A stretch of 64,000 nucleotides of DNA from Salmonella enterica subsp. arizonae (GTDB lineage Bacteria; Pseudomonadota; Gammaproteobacteria; Enterobacterales; Enterobacteriaceae), in the NCBI RefSeq assembly GCF_008692845.1, contig NZ_VXJW01000009.1, positions 62,001-126,000 of the forward strand. The letters are read 5' to 3'. A model generated the notes under the pieces. The model was not told the DNA's origin and searched no databases. It was given only the letters and a program-made list of their open reading frames with translations. This document shows positions 42,803 to 51,584 of the stretch, in pieces (within the stretch, counting starts at the first letter, position 1; each line of letters opens with the position of its first letter). Position numbers and translations under genes: made by a program.

Positions 42803-42970
42803 ATGAAGAGACAAAAACGAGATCGCCTGGAACGGGCACATCAGCGTGGATATCAGGCCGGCATCGCCGGACGCTCAAAAGAAATGTGTCCCTATCAGAC
42901 GCTGAATCAACGGTCATACTGGCTAGGAGGTTGGCGACAAGCCATGGAGGACAGGGTGGTAATGGCCTGA
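42803..42970 (+). CDS. rmf: Ribosome modulation factor
   Basis: A 55-residue basic protein, MKRQKRDRLERAHQRGYQAG through ...WRQAMEDRVVMA, the hibernation factor that pairs 70S ribosomes into 100S dimers in stationary phase. It matches E. coli RMF in length and sequence pattern. It is a monocistronic gene with its own terminator; transcription is known to respond to ppGpp and growth rate. GAAACGAGG precedes the ATG. Confidence 0.97.
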   Translation: MKRQKRDRLERAHQRGYQAGIAGRSKEMCPYQTLNQRSYWLGGWRQAMEDRVVMA

Positions 42971-42989
42971 TTCTGTCTCTTTAGAAAAA

Positions 42990-43014
42990 GAAACCTCCGC
43001 AGTGCGGAGGTTTC
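42990..43014. terminator. Terminator hairpin between rmf and fabA
   Basis: GAAACCTCCGC/GCGGAGGTTTC hairpin directly after rmf. The downstream T-run is short, but the stem is strong, and the position between convergent genes suggests use from both sides. Confidence 0.75.
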
Positions 43015-43069
43015 GCCGTTATCGATTTTGCCAGCATGATACCGATAGCGCGGAATATCAATTCATCAC

Positions 43070-43588
43070 TTAAAACGCGGACGTATCCTGGAACAAACCA
43101 ACTTTTAAATCGTGTGCGGTATAGATCAGTCGACCGTCTACAAGAACCTCGCCGTCCGCCAGGCCCATGATAAGGCGACGGTTAACAATACGTTTGAAAT
43201 GAATACGATAGGTGACTTTTTTTGCTGTCGGCAGAACCTGGCCGGTGAATTTCACTTCGCCCACGCCCAGAGCACGGCCTTTGCCTTCGCCGCCCAGCCA
43301 GCCCAGGTAGAATCCCACTAACTGCCACATGGCATCAAGACCCAGACAGCCTGGCATTACTGGATCACCGATAAAGTGGCACCCGAAGAACCACAGATCC
43401 GGATTGATATCCAGCTCTGCTTCGACATAGCCTTTGTCGAAATTGCCGCCCGTTTCGGTCATCTTAACGACGCGGTCCATCATCAGCATATTCGGCGCAG
43501 GGAGTTGCGGCCCTTTAGCGCCAAACAGTTCACCACGACCAGAGGCAAGAAGGTCTTCTTTTGTATAGGATTCGCGTTTATCTACCAT
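43070..43588 (-). CDS. fabA: 3-hydroxydecanoyl-ACP dehydratase/isomerase
   Basis: A 172-residue hot-dog-fold enzyme that dehydrates 3-hydroxydecanoyl-ACP and isomerises trans-2 to cis-3-decenoyl-ACP, the entry step of unsaturated fatty acid synthesis. Catalytic His71 in [14 protein letters not shown] and Asp85 in LGLDAMWQ (mature numbering 70 and 84) are present. Upstream sites for FabR and FadR are recognisable at 43627-43662, which fits repression by FabR and activation by FadR. Confidence 0.98.
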   Translation of the reverse strand: MVDKRESYTKEDLLASGRGELFGAKGPQLPAPNMLMMDRVVKMTETGGNFDKGYVEAELDINPDLWFFGCHFIGDPVMPGCLGLDAMWQLVGFYLGWLGGEGKGRALGVGEVKFTGQVLPTAKKVTYRIHFKRIVNRRLIMGLADGEVLVDGRLIYTAHDLKVGLFQDTSAF

Positions 43589-43626
43589 GTTTTATGTAAA
43601 CCTTATTTTATTGAAGCACGCAGGAT

Positions 43627-43662
43627 AGCTAACACGTGTACGCTGAACAAGTCCGATCAGTT
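43627..43662 (-). promoter_or_regulatory. FabR box and FadR site upstream of fabA
   Basis: AGCTAACACGTGTACGCT (43627-43644) resembles the FabR palindrome AGCGTACANNTGTACGCT. Directly adjacent, the minus strand reads AACTGATCGGACTTGTTC (43645-43662), which matches the FadR operator (AGCTGGTCCGAYNTGTT-like). The FadR site lies over the end of lonH. Binding is inferred from pattern and from E. coli fabA. Confidence 0.75.
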
Positions 43663-45417
43663 CGGAATAAAATAGTTCAGCCAACGTAATGGCCACGGGA
43701 AGCGATGACGACCTTCCTGTTGCGTCGCCTGCGCGATACGCTCCTGGATAGTCTGCATCAGCGTCGTTTGTCCTTCGCCATCCCACACCAGATTTAACAG
43801 TAGCGGTAAGGCGTCGGTCACGTCGTCTACCGCCCAGATAGTGAACTTCTCTTCTTTAACTGCCTGCAGCAGCCTGGATTTAAGACTGAGATGCCGGACA
43901 TTGGCGGCAGGAATAATCACGCCCTGTTTACCGCTTAACTCCCGCTGTTCGCAGATGGCGAAGAAACCCTCAATTTTTTCGTTAAGCCCGCCCACCGGCT
44001 GCGCGCGGCCAAACTGATCGACCGAGCCGGTAATCGCAATGTTTTGATTCACTGGCACATTAGCCAGCGCGCTGATGAGCGCACATAATTCAGCCATTGA
44101 GGCGCTATCGCCATCAACTTCGCTGTAGGACTGCTCAAAGGTTAACGAGGCGGAGAAGGGGATTTGCTGTTCCAACTGCAACTCCGACATCAGGAAGGCC
44201 TGCATAATCATCATTCCCTTAGCGTGAATATTTCCGCCAAGTTCGGCCTTTCGTTCAATATCGTTAAATTCGCCATCGCCGATATGCACAACGCAGCTAA
44301 TTCGCGAGGGTTCGCCAAAAGCGCGCGGATGCCCAGGAAACTCAATAACTGAAAGCGCATTGATTTGTCCAACACGTTCGCCTTCGGTTTCAATCAGAAT
44401 CTGCTCTTGCAGAATTTCGTCCTGCATCCGCTCTGCCAGAAACCCTTCTCGCCATTCGCGTCGGGCAAGCATCAGGCTGAGCGCTTCTGCACCGCATGTC
44501 TCTCCTTCGCATAATGGCGCCGCCTCCTTAAACTGGCGGGCTATCCACAGTGGGCAAAGGGGCAGGGTGTCCTGTTCACCGGTATAACGGACAGCCTCGC
44601 GTATCAGAACTGGCCAGACGTCCGGCGCCGGGGCAGGCAAATTATCGCGTGAAGCGATATGTGTCACCCACTGACACCACAGAGTCATGGCTTCTGCATC
44701 CGCTATCTGCAGGTTGTCCTCAAATTCACTGTAGATAGCCTGTTCCGCGAGCTCTGGTTCCATCTCCTGAAAATCAGCTAACGACTCACGTTCGCCAACC
44801 AGGATCACTTTTAATTTGAGCGGCATCGATGGCACGGAAACCGGTAATGGACGCGATTCGTCAAACGCTACCCAGTCAAAACGTTCGCGGGTAACGATGG
44901 CTTTCAGGCGCATCCACAGCAATGGCTGCGCCAGAAGGGTCCGCAAGGAAATAATAAGTACGCCGCCGTTCGCCTGATGAACCAGACCGGGCTGCAGGGT
45001 AATATCGCCTTTATACTGCCGCAGGCAACCAAAGAGTTGTTCGGCTTCGACCCAGTCCGCGCTAACTACTTGTGCGAGGGTGGCAAAGTTGTCTTGTACA
45101 TCCTGCGCGGCACGGTAATGAATAGTATGCCCGGAAACGTCATAATGCCCGCCGGTTAATTGTCCGGCATCGGTTTGCAGATCGCGGACGACATCTGAAA
45201 GTAAAGTGAGATACTCTTGCTCTTCAGGCGCTTTAGTCAGCATAAAAGAGGATGAGGCCCGCGGCTGAATAAGTTGCTCAAGCGCAAATTGCAGACGTGG
45301 CTGAGTATCACTGAGTAAGGTGTCTTTTTCGTTAGTCGCGTGTGGCTGTGCAAATATCTCCTGATAACTTTCGCTATCCGGAACCAGATCACGCCATGCA
45401 AGTTTCGTAATGGTCAA
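43657..45417 (-). CDS. lonH: Putative ATP-dependent Lon-like protease LonH (YcbZ)
   Basis: 586 residues related to LonB-type proteases. The C-terminal Lon protease domain has the catalytic serine in EVDGDSASMAELC (about residue 436) and lysine in GGLNEKIEGFF (about 479), both intact. The N-terminal part lacks a clear Walker A/B ATPase, as is usual for the YcbZ family, so ATP dependence is uncertain. Physiological substrates are not established. It is divergent from matP, with 185 bp between starts. Confidence 0.9.
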   Translation of the reverse strand: MTITKLAWRDLVPDSESYQEIFAQPHATNEKDTLLSDTQPRLQFALEQLIQPRASSSFMLTKAPEEQEYLTLLSDVVRDLQTDAGQLTGGHYDVSGHTIHYRAAQDVQDNFATLAQVVSADWVEAEQLFGCLRQYKGDITLQPGLVHQANGGVLIISLRTLLAQPLLWMRLKAIVTRERFDWVAFDESRPLPVSVPSMPLKLKVILVGERESLADFQEMEPELAEQAIYSEFEDNLQIADAEAMTLWCQWVTHIASRDNLPAPAPDVWPVLIREAVRYTGEQDTLPLCPLWIARQFKEAAPLCEGETCGAEALSLMLARREWREGFLAERMQDEILQEQILIETEGERVGQINALSVIEFPGHPRAFGEPSRISCVVHIGDGEFNDIERKAELGGNIHAKGMMIMQAFLMSELQLEQQIPFSASLTFEQSYSEVDGDSASMAELCALISALANVPVNQNIAITGSVDQFGRAQPVGGLNEKIEGFFAICEQRELSGKQGVIIPAANVRHLSLKSRLLQAVKEEKFTIWAVDDVTDALPLLLNLVWDGEGQTTLMQTIQERIAQATQQEGRHRFPWPLRWLNYFIPN

Positions 45418-45558
45418 AGTTGAGGTTTTTTAGTCTGTTGTAAAAGGGGGGATTATAGCCTAACCCGCCACGCTGCACACGCGGAAAGCGAACGCAAAGT
45501 AATGTGAAGACGCGTAACCCTTCACAGGTTCGAGATTCTTTTCTTCAGATGGCTAAAA

Positions 45559-45580
45559 AACTGATATTCTGATATCAGTT
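45559..45580. repeat. Palindrome in the matP 5' region
   Basis: AACTGATAT-TCTG-ATATCAGTT, perfect 9-bp arms, 22 bp before the matP start. It is operator-like rather than terminator-like. It does not fit the matS consensus. Confidence 0.5.
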
Positions 45581-45602
45581 ACACGGTAACATTGGGATCA
45601 CG

Positions 45603-46055
45603 ATGAAATATCAACAACTTGAAAATCTTGAAAGCGGTTGGAAATGGAAATATCTGGTGAAAAAGCACCGCGAAGGGGAGTTGATCACCCGCTACGTGGA
45701 AGCCAGCGCTGCCCAGGAAGCCGTCAATTTGTTGTTGGCCCTCGAAAATGAACCGGTGCGGGTAAATGTCTGGATTGACAGGCATATGAATCCTGCCTTG
45801 CTTAATCGGATGAAACAAACGATCCGGGCAAGACGCAAACGACACTTTAATGCGGAACATCAACATACGCGTAAAAAATCTATCGATTTAGAGTTTATGG
45901 TCTGGCAGCGTCTGGCGGGCCTTGCGCAGCGACGCGGTAAAACATTATCCGAAACGATTGTGCAACTCATAGAGGATGCGGAGCATAAAGAAAAATACGC
46001 GACGACGATGAGTACGTTGAAGCAGGATTTACAGGCGTTATTAGGCAAAAAATAG
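45603..46055 (+). CDS. matP: Macrodomain Ter protein MatP
   Basis: A 150-residue DNA-binding protein, starting [20 protein letters not shown], that binds matS sites and organises the Ter macrodomain, displacing MukBEF from Ter and linking Ter to the divisome via ZapB. It has a four-helix N-terminal part, a ribbon-helix-helix ([20 protein letters not shown] region, about 95-125) and a C-terminal coiled coil. Full length. Its partner condensin MukBEF is encoded in the same window. Confidence 0.97.
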   Translation: MKYQQLENLESGWKWKYLVKKHREGELITRYVEASAAQEAVNLLLALENEPVRVNVWIDRHMNPALLNRMKQTIRARRKRHFNAEHQHTRKKSIDLEFMVWQRLAGLAQRRGKTLSETIVQLIEDAEHKEKYATTMSTLKQDLQALLGKK

Positions 46056-46071
46056 TGTAATGAATAAACAC

Positions 46072-46101
46072 AAAAAACCCCGCGATGAGGCGGGGTTTTT
46101 T
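46072..46101. terminator. Bidirectional terminator between matP and ompA
   Basis: AAAAAACCCCGC/GCGGGGTTTTTT hairpin with A-run and T-run between convergent genes. Confidence 0.92.
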
Positions 46102-46114
46102 ATCAGACGGAAAC

Positions 46115-47167
46115 TTAAGCCTGCGGCTGAGTTACCACGTCTTTAATACCTTTAACTTCGATCTCTACGCGACGATCCGGTGCCAGGCAGTCGATCAGTG
46201 CAGCGCGCTGTTTCACGTTGTCACAGGTGTTGCCGGTAACCGGGTTGGATTCGCCCATACCGCGTGCGGAGATTTTGTCAGCCGGGATACCTTTGGAGAT
46301 CAGGTAATTAACAACAGACTGAGCACGTTTCTCGGACAGACCCTGGTTGTAAGCGTCAGAACCGATGCGGTCAGTGAAGCCCAGAACGACGACGGAACCG
46401 TCTTTCGGATCCAGGTTGTTCAGTTGGTTGTACAACTGATCAAGAGCCTGCTTGCCTTCCGGCTTCAGGTTATCTTTGTTGAAGGTAAACAGGACGTCAG
46501 ACTTCAGGGTGAAGTGTTTGGTCTGTACTTCCGGAGCCGGAGCCGGGGTCGGCGCTGGCATCGGAGCCGCCTCTTCCTGACCGAAACGATAGGAAACACC
46601 TACGCTCAACAGGCCGTTGTCCGGACGAGTGCCGATGGTGTGGGCATCACCGATGTTGTTGGTCCACTGGTATTCCAGACGGGTAGCGATTTCAGGCGTG
46701 ATAGCGTATTCGATACCACCCGCGAATACCGGGGAAACGCCGGTGTCGTGGTCTTTATAAGAAGCACCGCCAGGGGTGTTAGACTTGGTGTCTGCACGCC
46801 ATACCATACCACCCAGACGGGTATAAACGTCCAGATCGTCAGTGATTGGGTAACCAAGTTTAGCGGTCAGCTGAACGCCCTGAGCTTTGTAAGCGCCATT
46901 GATGTTGTCGCCTTTGTACGGCATACGGCCTAACCAGTCGTAACCCATTTCAAAGCCAACATACGGGTTAACCTGGTAACCACCAAAAGCACCTGCGCCC
47001 AGTTGGTTTTCATGGGTCGGGCCATTGTTAGGAATGAAACCAGTGTCATGGTACTGGGACCAGCCCAGTTTAGCACCAGTGTACCAGGTGTTATCTTTCG
47101 GAGCGGCCTGCGCTACGGTAGCGAAACCAGCCAGTGCCACTGCAATCGCGATAGCTGTCTTTTTCAT
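46115..47167 (-). CDS. ompA: Outer membrane protein A
   Basis: 350 residues: signal peptide [21 protein letters not shown], an eight-strand beta barrel (mature 1-170, [15 protein letters not shown]...), the Pro/Ala hinge [15 protein letters not shown] linker and a periplasmic OmpA-like domain that binds peptidoglycan ([20 protein letters not shown], about 285-305), with a Cys pair in the C-terminal part. The frame is open 29 codons further upstream, but the signal peptide decides the start. Confidence 0.98.
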   Translation of the reverse strand: MKKTAIAIAVALAGFATVAQAAPKDNTWYTGAKLGWSQYHDTGFIPNNGPTHENQLGAGAFGGYQVNPYVGFEMGYDWLGRMPYKGDNINGAYKAQGVQLTAKLGYPITDDLDVYTRLGGMVWRADTKSNTPGGASYKDHDTGVSPVFAGGIEYAITPEIATRLEYQWTNNIGDAHTIGTRPDNGLLSVGVSYRFGQEEAAPMPAPTPAPAPEVQTKHFTLKSDVLFTFNKDNLKPEGKQALDQLYNQLNNLDPKDGSVVVLGFTDRIGSDAYNQGLSEKRAQSVVNYLISKGIPADKISARGMGESNPVTGNTCDNVKQRAALIDCLAPDRRVEIEVKGIKDVVTQPQA

Positions 47168-47524
47168 TTTTTGCGCCTCGTTATCATCCAAAATACGCCA
47201 TGAATATCTCCAACGAGATAACACGGTTAAATCCTTCACCGGGGATCTGCTCAATAGTTACTCTACCGATATCTACGGCTTATGCCGAGCACCCCTGGCG
47301 ATGTAAAGTCTACAACGTAGTTGGAAACTTACAAGTGTGAACTCTGTCAGACATGTGAAAAAAACATGACGAATATGCACATGATTTAACAGTTATCAGA
47401 TGATAAATTGTACAGCAAAAATCGCGGAAACCGCTTCTGGCAAGCTTTCTTGCAAAAAAAAACATTAGCACTCAAAGGAGATGCAATCACATAAAAAAAA
47501 TTCCAGGATAAATCCTAATTTTAC
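47168..47524 (-). promoter_or_regulatory. ompA leader and promoter; spacer to sulA
   Basis: No gene is visible. The ompA leader (about 47168-47300, read leftward) ends with CGAGGCG before the ATG; in enterics this long leader controls mRNA stability and is the target of the MicA sRNA near the ribosome site. The rest (47330-47520) is A/T-rich with several A- and T-runs, and includes the sulA 3' end spacer. I could not place the promoter hexamers with confidence. Confidence 0.5.
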
Positions 47525-48034
47525 TTAATGATACAAATTAGAGTGAATTTTTAGCCCAGAATGCTGTCTCCTGGGTAAAGCATGCGCACGTACAGGGCGC
47601 ATGATAAACCCTACCGCATTGCCTGCATTTGCTGCTTCAACCAGGCTGGCATGTTCTTCTTCCGTAAGTTCTTCTGTCAGCCAGCCAATCACCACACTGT
47701 AATTCCCTGTACGTAGAGCGCGAATCATTGCTTCAAGCGTATGAGGAGGTGCAAGCTGACTAATTTGCATTACTTTCGTTAACGGCAAACCTGCAGACTG
47801 TACCCATTCACGGCTGAGTTTTTGCTGCGGCGTGAGCCAGAGCTGCCAGCGTGATTGTTGGCCTAAATGCCGAAGCAAAGGCAAAAGCAGGAGTTGCGCC
47901 ATCATGGGCTGGTCTTCGTGGTAGACAACTTCACTGACCAGCCCTGCGGCGGTATTTTCCGTAGCGGCACGCGCAGCGTTGTGGGTAGTGGTAGGAAATG
48001 ACGAAGAACGATTTGCATAACCTGAAGTGTACAT
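47525..48034 (-). CDS. sulA: SOS cell division inhibitor SulA
   Basis: A 169-residue protein starting [20 protein letters not shown]. It binds FtsZ monomers and blocks Z-ring assembly during DNA damage; Lon degrades it, using the C-terminal tail (...[10 protein letters not shown]) as recognition element. A LexA box lies just upstream (48058-48073). Length and ends match the family. Confidence 0.97.
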   Translation of the reverse strand: MYTSGYANRSSSFPTTTHNAARAATENTAAGLVSEVVYHEDQPMMAQLLLLPLLRHLGQQSRWQLWLTPQQKLSREWVQSAGLPLTKVMQISQLAPPHTLEAMIRALRTGNYSVVIGWLTEELTEEEHASLVEAANAGNAVGFIMRPVRAHALPRRQHSGLKIHSNLYH

Positions 48035-48057
48035 AATCAATCCAGCCCTGTGGGTTA

Positions 48058-48073
48058 CTGTATATTCATACAG
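48058..48073 (-). promoter_or_regulatory. LexA (SOS) box of sulA
   Basis: CTGT-ATATTCAT-ACAG fits the consensus CTGT-N8-ACAG perfectly, with the flanking bases making TACTGT...ACAGTA. It lies 24 bp before the sulA start, overlapping its promoter. Confidence 0.93.
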
Positions 48074-48250
48074 TAACCCTGCGGCGATGAAAGATCAACT
48101 CTATTTTCGGAAACTGTCTCGCAATTTTTATTCTTAGTGACGTCAAAAATAAAAATCATCTTGCTCGTAGAGTATAAGTTGCCTATTTTCGTCATTAACG
48201 GATCATTTAATGCAAATTATTCTTTTACTTTATGATTTAAAAGGAATTTT

Positions 48251-48865
48251 ATGAGAGCACTTTCCTATGACAGGATCTATAAATCGCAAGAATATTTGGC
48301 CTCTCTGGGGACGATCCAGTATCGATCCTTATTCGGCAGCTATAGTCTGACCGTTGAGGATACCGTCTTTGCGATGGTAGCTAATGGCGAGCTTTATCTC
48401 CGCGCCTGTGAACAAAGCGTATCCTACTGTGTGAAGCATCCTCCCGTCTGGCTCACGTTTATGAAGTGTGGACGGCCCGTTATGCTCAACTATTACCGGG
48501 TGGATGAAAGCCTGTGGCGCGATCAGCAGCAACTGGTACGTTTATCGAAGTATTCTCTTGACGCGGCAATGAAGGAAAAACACAGCCGTTTTTTACAGCA
48601 CAGACTCAAAGATCTCCCCAACATGACCTTCCATCTGGAAACATTGCTCAATGAGTCAGGGATAAAGGATGAGAATATGCTACGCGTACTGGGCGCGAAA
48701 ATGTGCTGGCTAAGATTGCGACAAAGCAACCCCTTGCTGACGGTAAAAGTCTTGTATGCGTTGGAAGGCGCAATTGTTGGCGTACATGAAGCGGCGCTCC
48801 CGGCGAGCCGTCGCCAGGAGCTTGCGGACTGGGCTCATTCGCTTACGGCTGCGCAATTGCTGTAG
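48251..48865 (+). CDS. sxy: Competence regulator Sxy (TfoX)
   Basis: 204 residues, MRALSYDRIYKSQEYLASLG at the start. TfoX N-terminal domain (about 10-100) and TfoX C-terminal helical domain (about 105-195). It works with CRP at CRP-S sites to activate competence and DNA-uptake genes. The last 23 bp overlap the 3' end of the convergent yccS. The C-terminus is a few residues shorter than the E. coli protein (209). Confidence 0.92.
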   Translation: MRALSYDRIYKSQEYLASLGTIQYRSLFGSYSLTVEDTVFAMVANGELYLRACEQSVSYCVKHPPVWLTFMKCGRPVMLNYYRVDESLWRDQQQLVRLSKYSLDAAMKEKHSRFLQHRLKDLPNMTFHLETLLNESGIKDENMLRVLGAKMCWLRLRQSNPLLTVKVLYALEGAIVGVHEAALPASRRQELADWAHSLTAAQLL

Positions 48866-50996
48866 AAGGCAGCGGTGAAATTTGTCGCTGTAAGCGCCCG
48901 ATTTCGGGCAGTAAGGCAATGAGCAAACCAATTTGTTGTACAACCAGAGGTTCTTTGCTGTCCGGGCGTGTTTCCAGCGACTGAACTCGCTGCTTTAAAT
49001 CTTCCAGTGCCAGGTGTACGCGCTGTTCGTCTTCTGGTTGATGATGGAGCGCATCATCAACGTAGCAGACCGCGTCATCCAGAAGCCCCAACACGTCCGG
49101 ATTACTGAGCTTTTCGCGGTGCGCGCCCAGGGCGGAAATATAGCTGGTAAAAGTATGATTGAGACAAAGCAGCCTGAACGCCGCTTCCCGGGTTTCGGCC
49201 GTGACGTCGGGTTCGCTTGACATATTAGAAACCACGGACGCCAGTTCTGCATCGCGGTTGTGCGCGTCGCGTCTGGCAATGCGATAGGCCAGGCGGTTGT
49301 CCCTGCCTTGGTGATATTGCTCAAGGATCGCATCAAGGTAACGGCAATTCGCATCGGTGGCGCGCTGGAGTACCCGGGGAAGGTTGCGAAAGCGCCAGTC
49401 CGGCCAAATAAAGCTGACCGCAGCCCAGGCAATAGCGCAGCCAAGTAACGTGTCGATGACGCGTGGTAACGCTACCTCAAAGCCTTCGCCCAGTAGATTA
49501 AAGCAGAGTAATACCAGTAGGGTGATGAACATCGTCGCATGGGCATACTGCACATTACGGAATGCGAAGAAAAGCACGCCGGTGATCACCAGCAGCACTA
49601 ACTGTCCTTCGAGGGAAGGAACAAACCATAAAATCGGCAGGCCGATGGCAACGCCCACCAGCGTACCGATAATTCTTAGCGCAAGACGATGGCGGGTAGC
49701 GTTATAGTTAGGCTGACAAACAAATAGGCTGGTGAGCAATATCCAGTACCCGTGGCGCATCCCGGTAATTTGAATGAGAGCATAACCCACGCACAAAACC
49801 AGCGACATGCGTACCGCATGGCGAAAGAGAGCGGACTCCGGAGTAAAGTTGCGGCTTAGACGCAGCCAGATGTCGCTAAACCCATGCAGGCTATCATCGG
49901 CCAACTGGTTTTCTGATTCATTGCGCGGCATTGCCTGGGCCTGTTCCGACTCGATCGTCGCCAGTTGCGCATCAATGGCGCGCAAGTTGGTTAATAAGAA
50001 CCCAAGCGTATTCAGTAGCTCCAAAGAGGCGCCGTTGGCGCGCATACGTTCAAGCGCAGCGTCAATATGGGTAAACACGCGCTCAAAGCGCGGATCATGC
50101 TGGTATGGCGTGCGTAGTAAAATACAGCGCGCCAGCTGCGTGCAGGCCTGTGCCTGCATCGACATCAGACGTTGAAAGCGAAACATCACGTCGCTGTGAC
50201 GAAAATGGTCGCGCAGCGTCTGGTATTGAATATGCGAAGAGCTGGCGCGTTCATGAATATCCTGCGCCACAAAATAGTAATGGAGGGTGCGGCGCGTGCC
50301 GCGTTGACCGCGATCGCCGCGCAGGCGAGTTAACAACGATACTTTCGTTTGGTTCAGCGTCGCCATTAACTGCCCGTTCGCTAACGCTAAATCATAGAGC
50401 GGCGCCTGGCTCTCATCTTCGATATCAGGATCAAACAGGCGTGATTTCAGCTCCAGATAGTGCGCCAACTGTTCGTAACTGCGCGCAAGGTTATCCTGTA
50501 ACGGGCGGATCGGAAATAGCAAGTGCCCGGTTAGCGTTAGCAGGTTATACCATACCGCGCCCGCCAGCAGGAGTAGGGGTTGCTGATACCAGTGTGTATA
50601 TAAAGAGGCACCCAGCATCGTGTAGATGGCAATGAGTAACGCGCCGAACGCGATGGTGGCATAGCGTTGCCCTAATCCTCCCAACAGAATAAATCCGCTT
50701 GTGGATAAGGTTAAGCCCAACGCAAATAGCCACGGCCAGGGAAAGAGCAGCTCAACAGAAGCAGAAGCGATAAAAAAGCAAATTAAGGTAATGATTAAAT
50801 TACGCAAGCGCCCGGCGAGGCGGTCGTCAAGATCGGTTAGCGCCGCAGCGACCATACCGAGGGTGAGCGGGATGGTAAGTTTGACGTCGCCCATCCACCA
50901 GGGCAGGGCGGTGGTGCCGCACAGAGCGATAAAAATGCGTATGTAATACAGCCAGGTACTGTTCCAGGTATAACGGCGAATCAGCGGACTTAACAT
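48843..50996 (-). CDS. yccS: YccS, FUSC-family inner membrane protein
   Basis: 717 residues with two blocks of transmembrane helices (about 15-135 and 395-530) separated and followed by cytosolic helical domains, the layout of the FUSC/aromatic-acid exporter-like family (YccS/YhfK). Transport function is presumed but the substrate is unknown. The start MLSPLIRRYTWNSTWLYYIR equals that of E. coli. It is followed upstream by yccF at 18 bp, so both may be in one operon. Confidence 0.92.
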   Translation of the reverse strand: MLSPLIRRYTWNSTWLYYIRIFIALCGTTALPWWMGDVKLTIPLTLGMVAAALTDLDDRLAGRLRNLIITLICFFIASASVELLFPWPWLFALGLTLSTSGFILLGGLGQRYATIAFGALLIAIYTMLGASLYTHWYQQPLLLLAGAVWYNLLTLTGHLLFPIRPLQDNLARSYEQLAHYLELKSRLFDPDIEDESQAPLYDLALANGQLMATLNQTKVSLLTRLRGDRGQRGTRRTLHYYFVAQDIHERASSSHIQYQTLRDHFRHSDVMFRFQRLMSMQAQACTQLARCILLRTPYQHDPRFERVFTHIDAALERMRANGASLELLNTLGFLLTNLRAIDAQLATIESEQAQAMPRNESENQLADDSLHGFSDIWLRLSRNFTPESALFRHAVRMSLVLCVGYALIQITGMRHGYWILLTSLFVCQPNYNATRHRLALRIIGTLVGVAIGLPILWFVPSLEGQLVLLVITGVLFFAFRNVQYAHATMFITLLVLLCFNLLGEGFEVALPRVIDTLLGCAIAWAAVSFIWPDWRFRNLPRVLQRATDANCRYLDAILEQYHQGRDNRLAYRIARRDAHNRDAELASVVSNMSSEPDVTAETREAAFRLLCLNHTFTSYISALGAHREKLSNPDVLGLLDDAVCYVDDALHHQPEDEQRVHLALEDLKQRVQSLETRPDSKEPLVVQQIGLLIALLPEIGRLQRQISPLPSTAIAQP

Positions 50997-51014
50997 AAAG
51001 ATTATTTGTTCCGA

Positions 51015-51461
51015 TCATTCAAAACGGCGGCGCGCGTTAGCTTCCCGCGCGGCGCGAGCGGTTTCAACAGAGACGACGCGGCGACCGACAGGCCAAAGCG
51101 CAATCGCGGCAATTTTAAAGTTCGCAATCCCGACAGGTATCCCGATGATAGTGACACACTGCGCGATTCCGGAGGCAATGTGCATCACGCATAGCCACCA
51201 GCCGAAAAAAAGTAACCAGAAAATATTCAGCAAGGTACCGCCAGTATTCATTAGTACGTTTTTCGCCGCTGGATTGAGTTCGTCAACGTGGATAGCTTCA
51301 TTGCCGTAAGGGAGCAGGGAAAGTTTGGTTATCTCCCAGCAGGAACGGGTCAACGGCAGGGTAAAAATAAGCACAATACTGACAAGCGTCGCCAACAGCC
51401 AGGCCAACGTAGTGGCAAAGCCGCCCAGTACAAAGTTTAAAATATTCAGAACGGTACGCAT
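51015..51461 (-). CDS. yccF: YccF, inner membrane DUF307 protein
   Basis: A 148-residue membrane protein starting MRTVLNILNFVLGGFATTLA with repeated hydrophobic helices (about 5-30, 35-50, 75-100, 100-125). It contains two copies of the YccF motif region. It precedes yccS. Function is not known. Confidence 0.9.
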   Translation of the reverse strand: MRTVLNILNFVLGGFATTLAWLLATLVSIVLIFTLPLTRSCWEITKLSLLPYGNEAIHVDELNPAAKNVLMNTGGTLLNIFWLLFFGWWLCVMHIASGIAQCVTIIGIPVGIANFKIAAIALWPVGRRVVSVETARAAREANARRRFE

Positions 51462-51584
51462 AAACCCTCAGTTCATTCCGGTTTTCTATCACTGCGGGCA
51501 ATTGTAACGTTTTTTTAAACTGGAGCACGTTTTCTCTGGCGGTTACACTGATAAGCACATCTTTACGTCTGGATTCGCTGAGTC

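Noticed and set aside
45603..46055. matS sites near matP
   Set aside because: No sequence fitting GTGACRNYGTCAC was found by eye in this region; the ompA-matP area is probably outside the Ter domain proper.
46085..46933. 282-codon plus-strand frame opposite ompA
   Set aside because: It is antisense to a highly expressed gene with biased codons, which opens the opposite frame. There is no ribosome site or known family.
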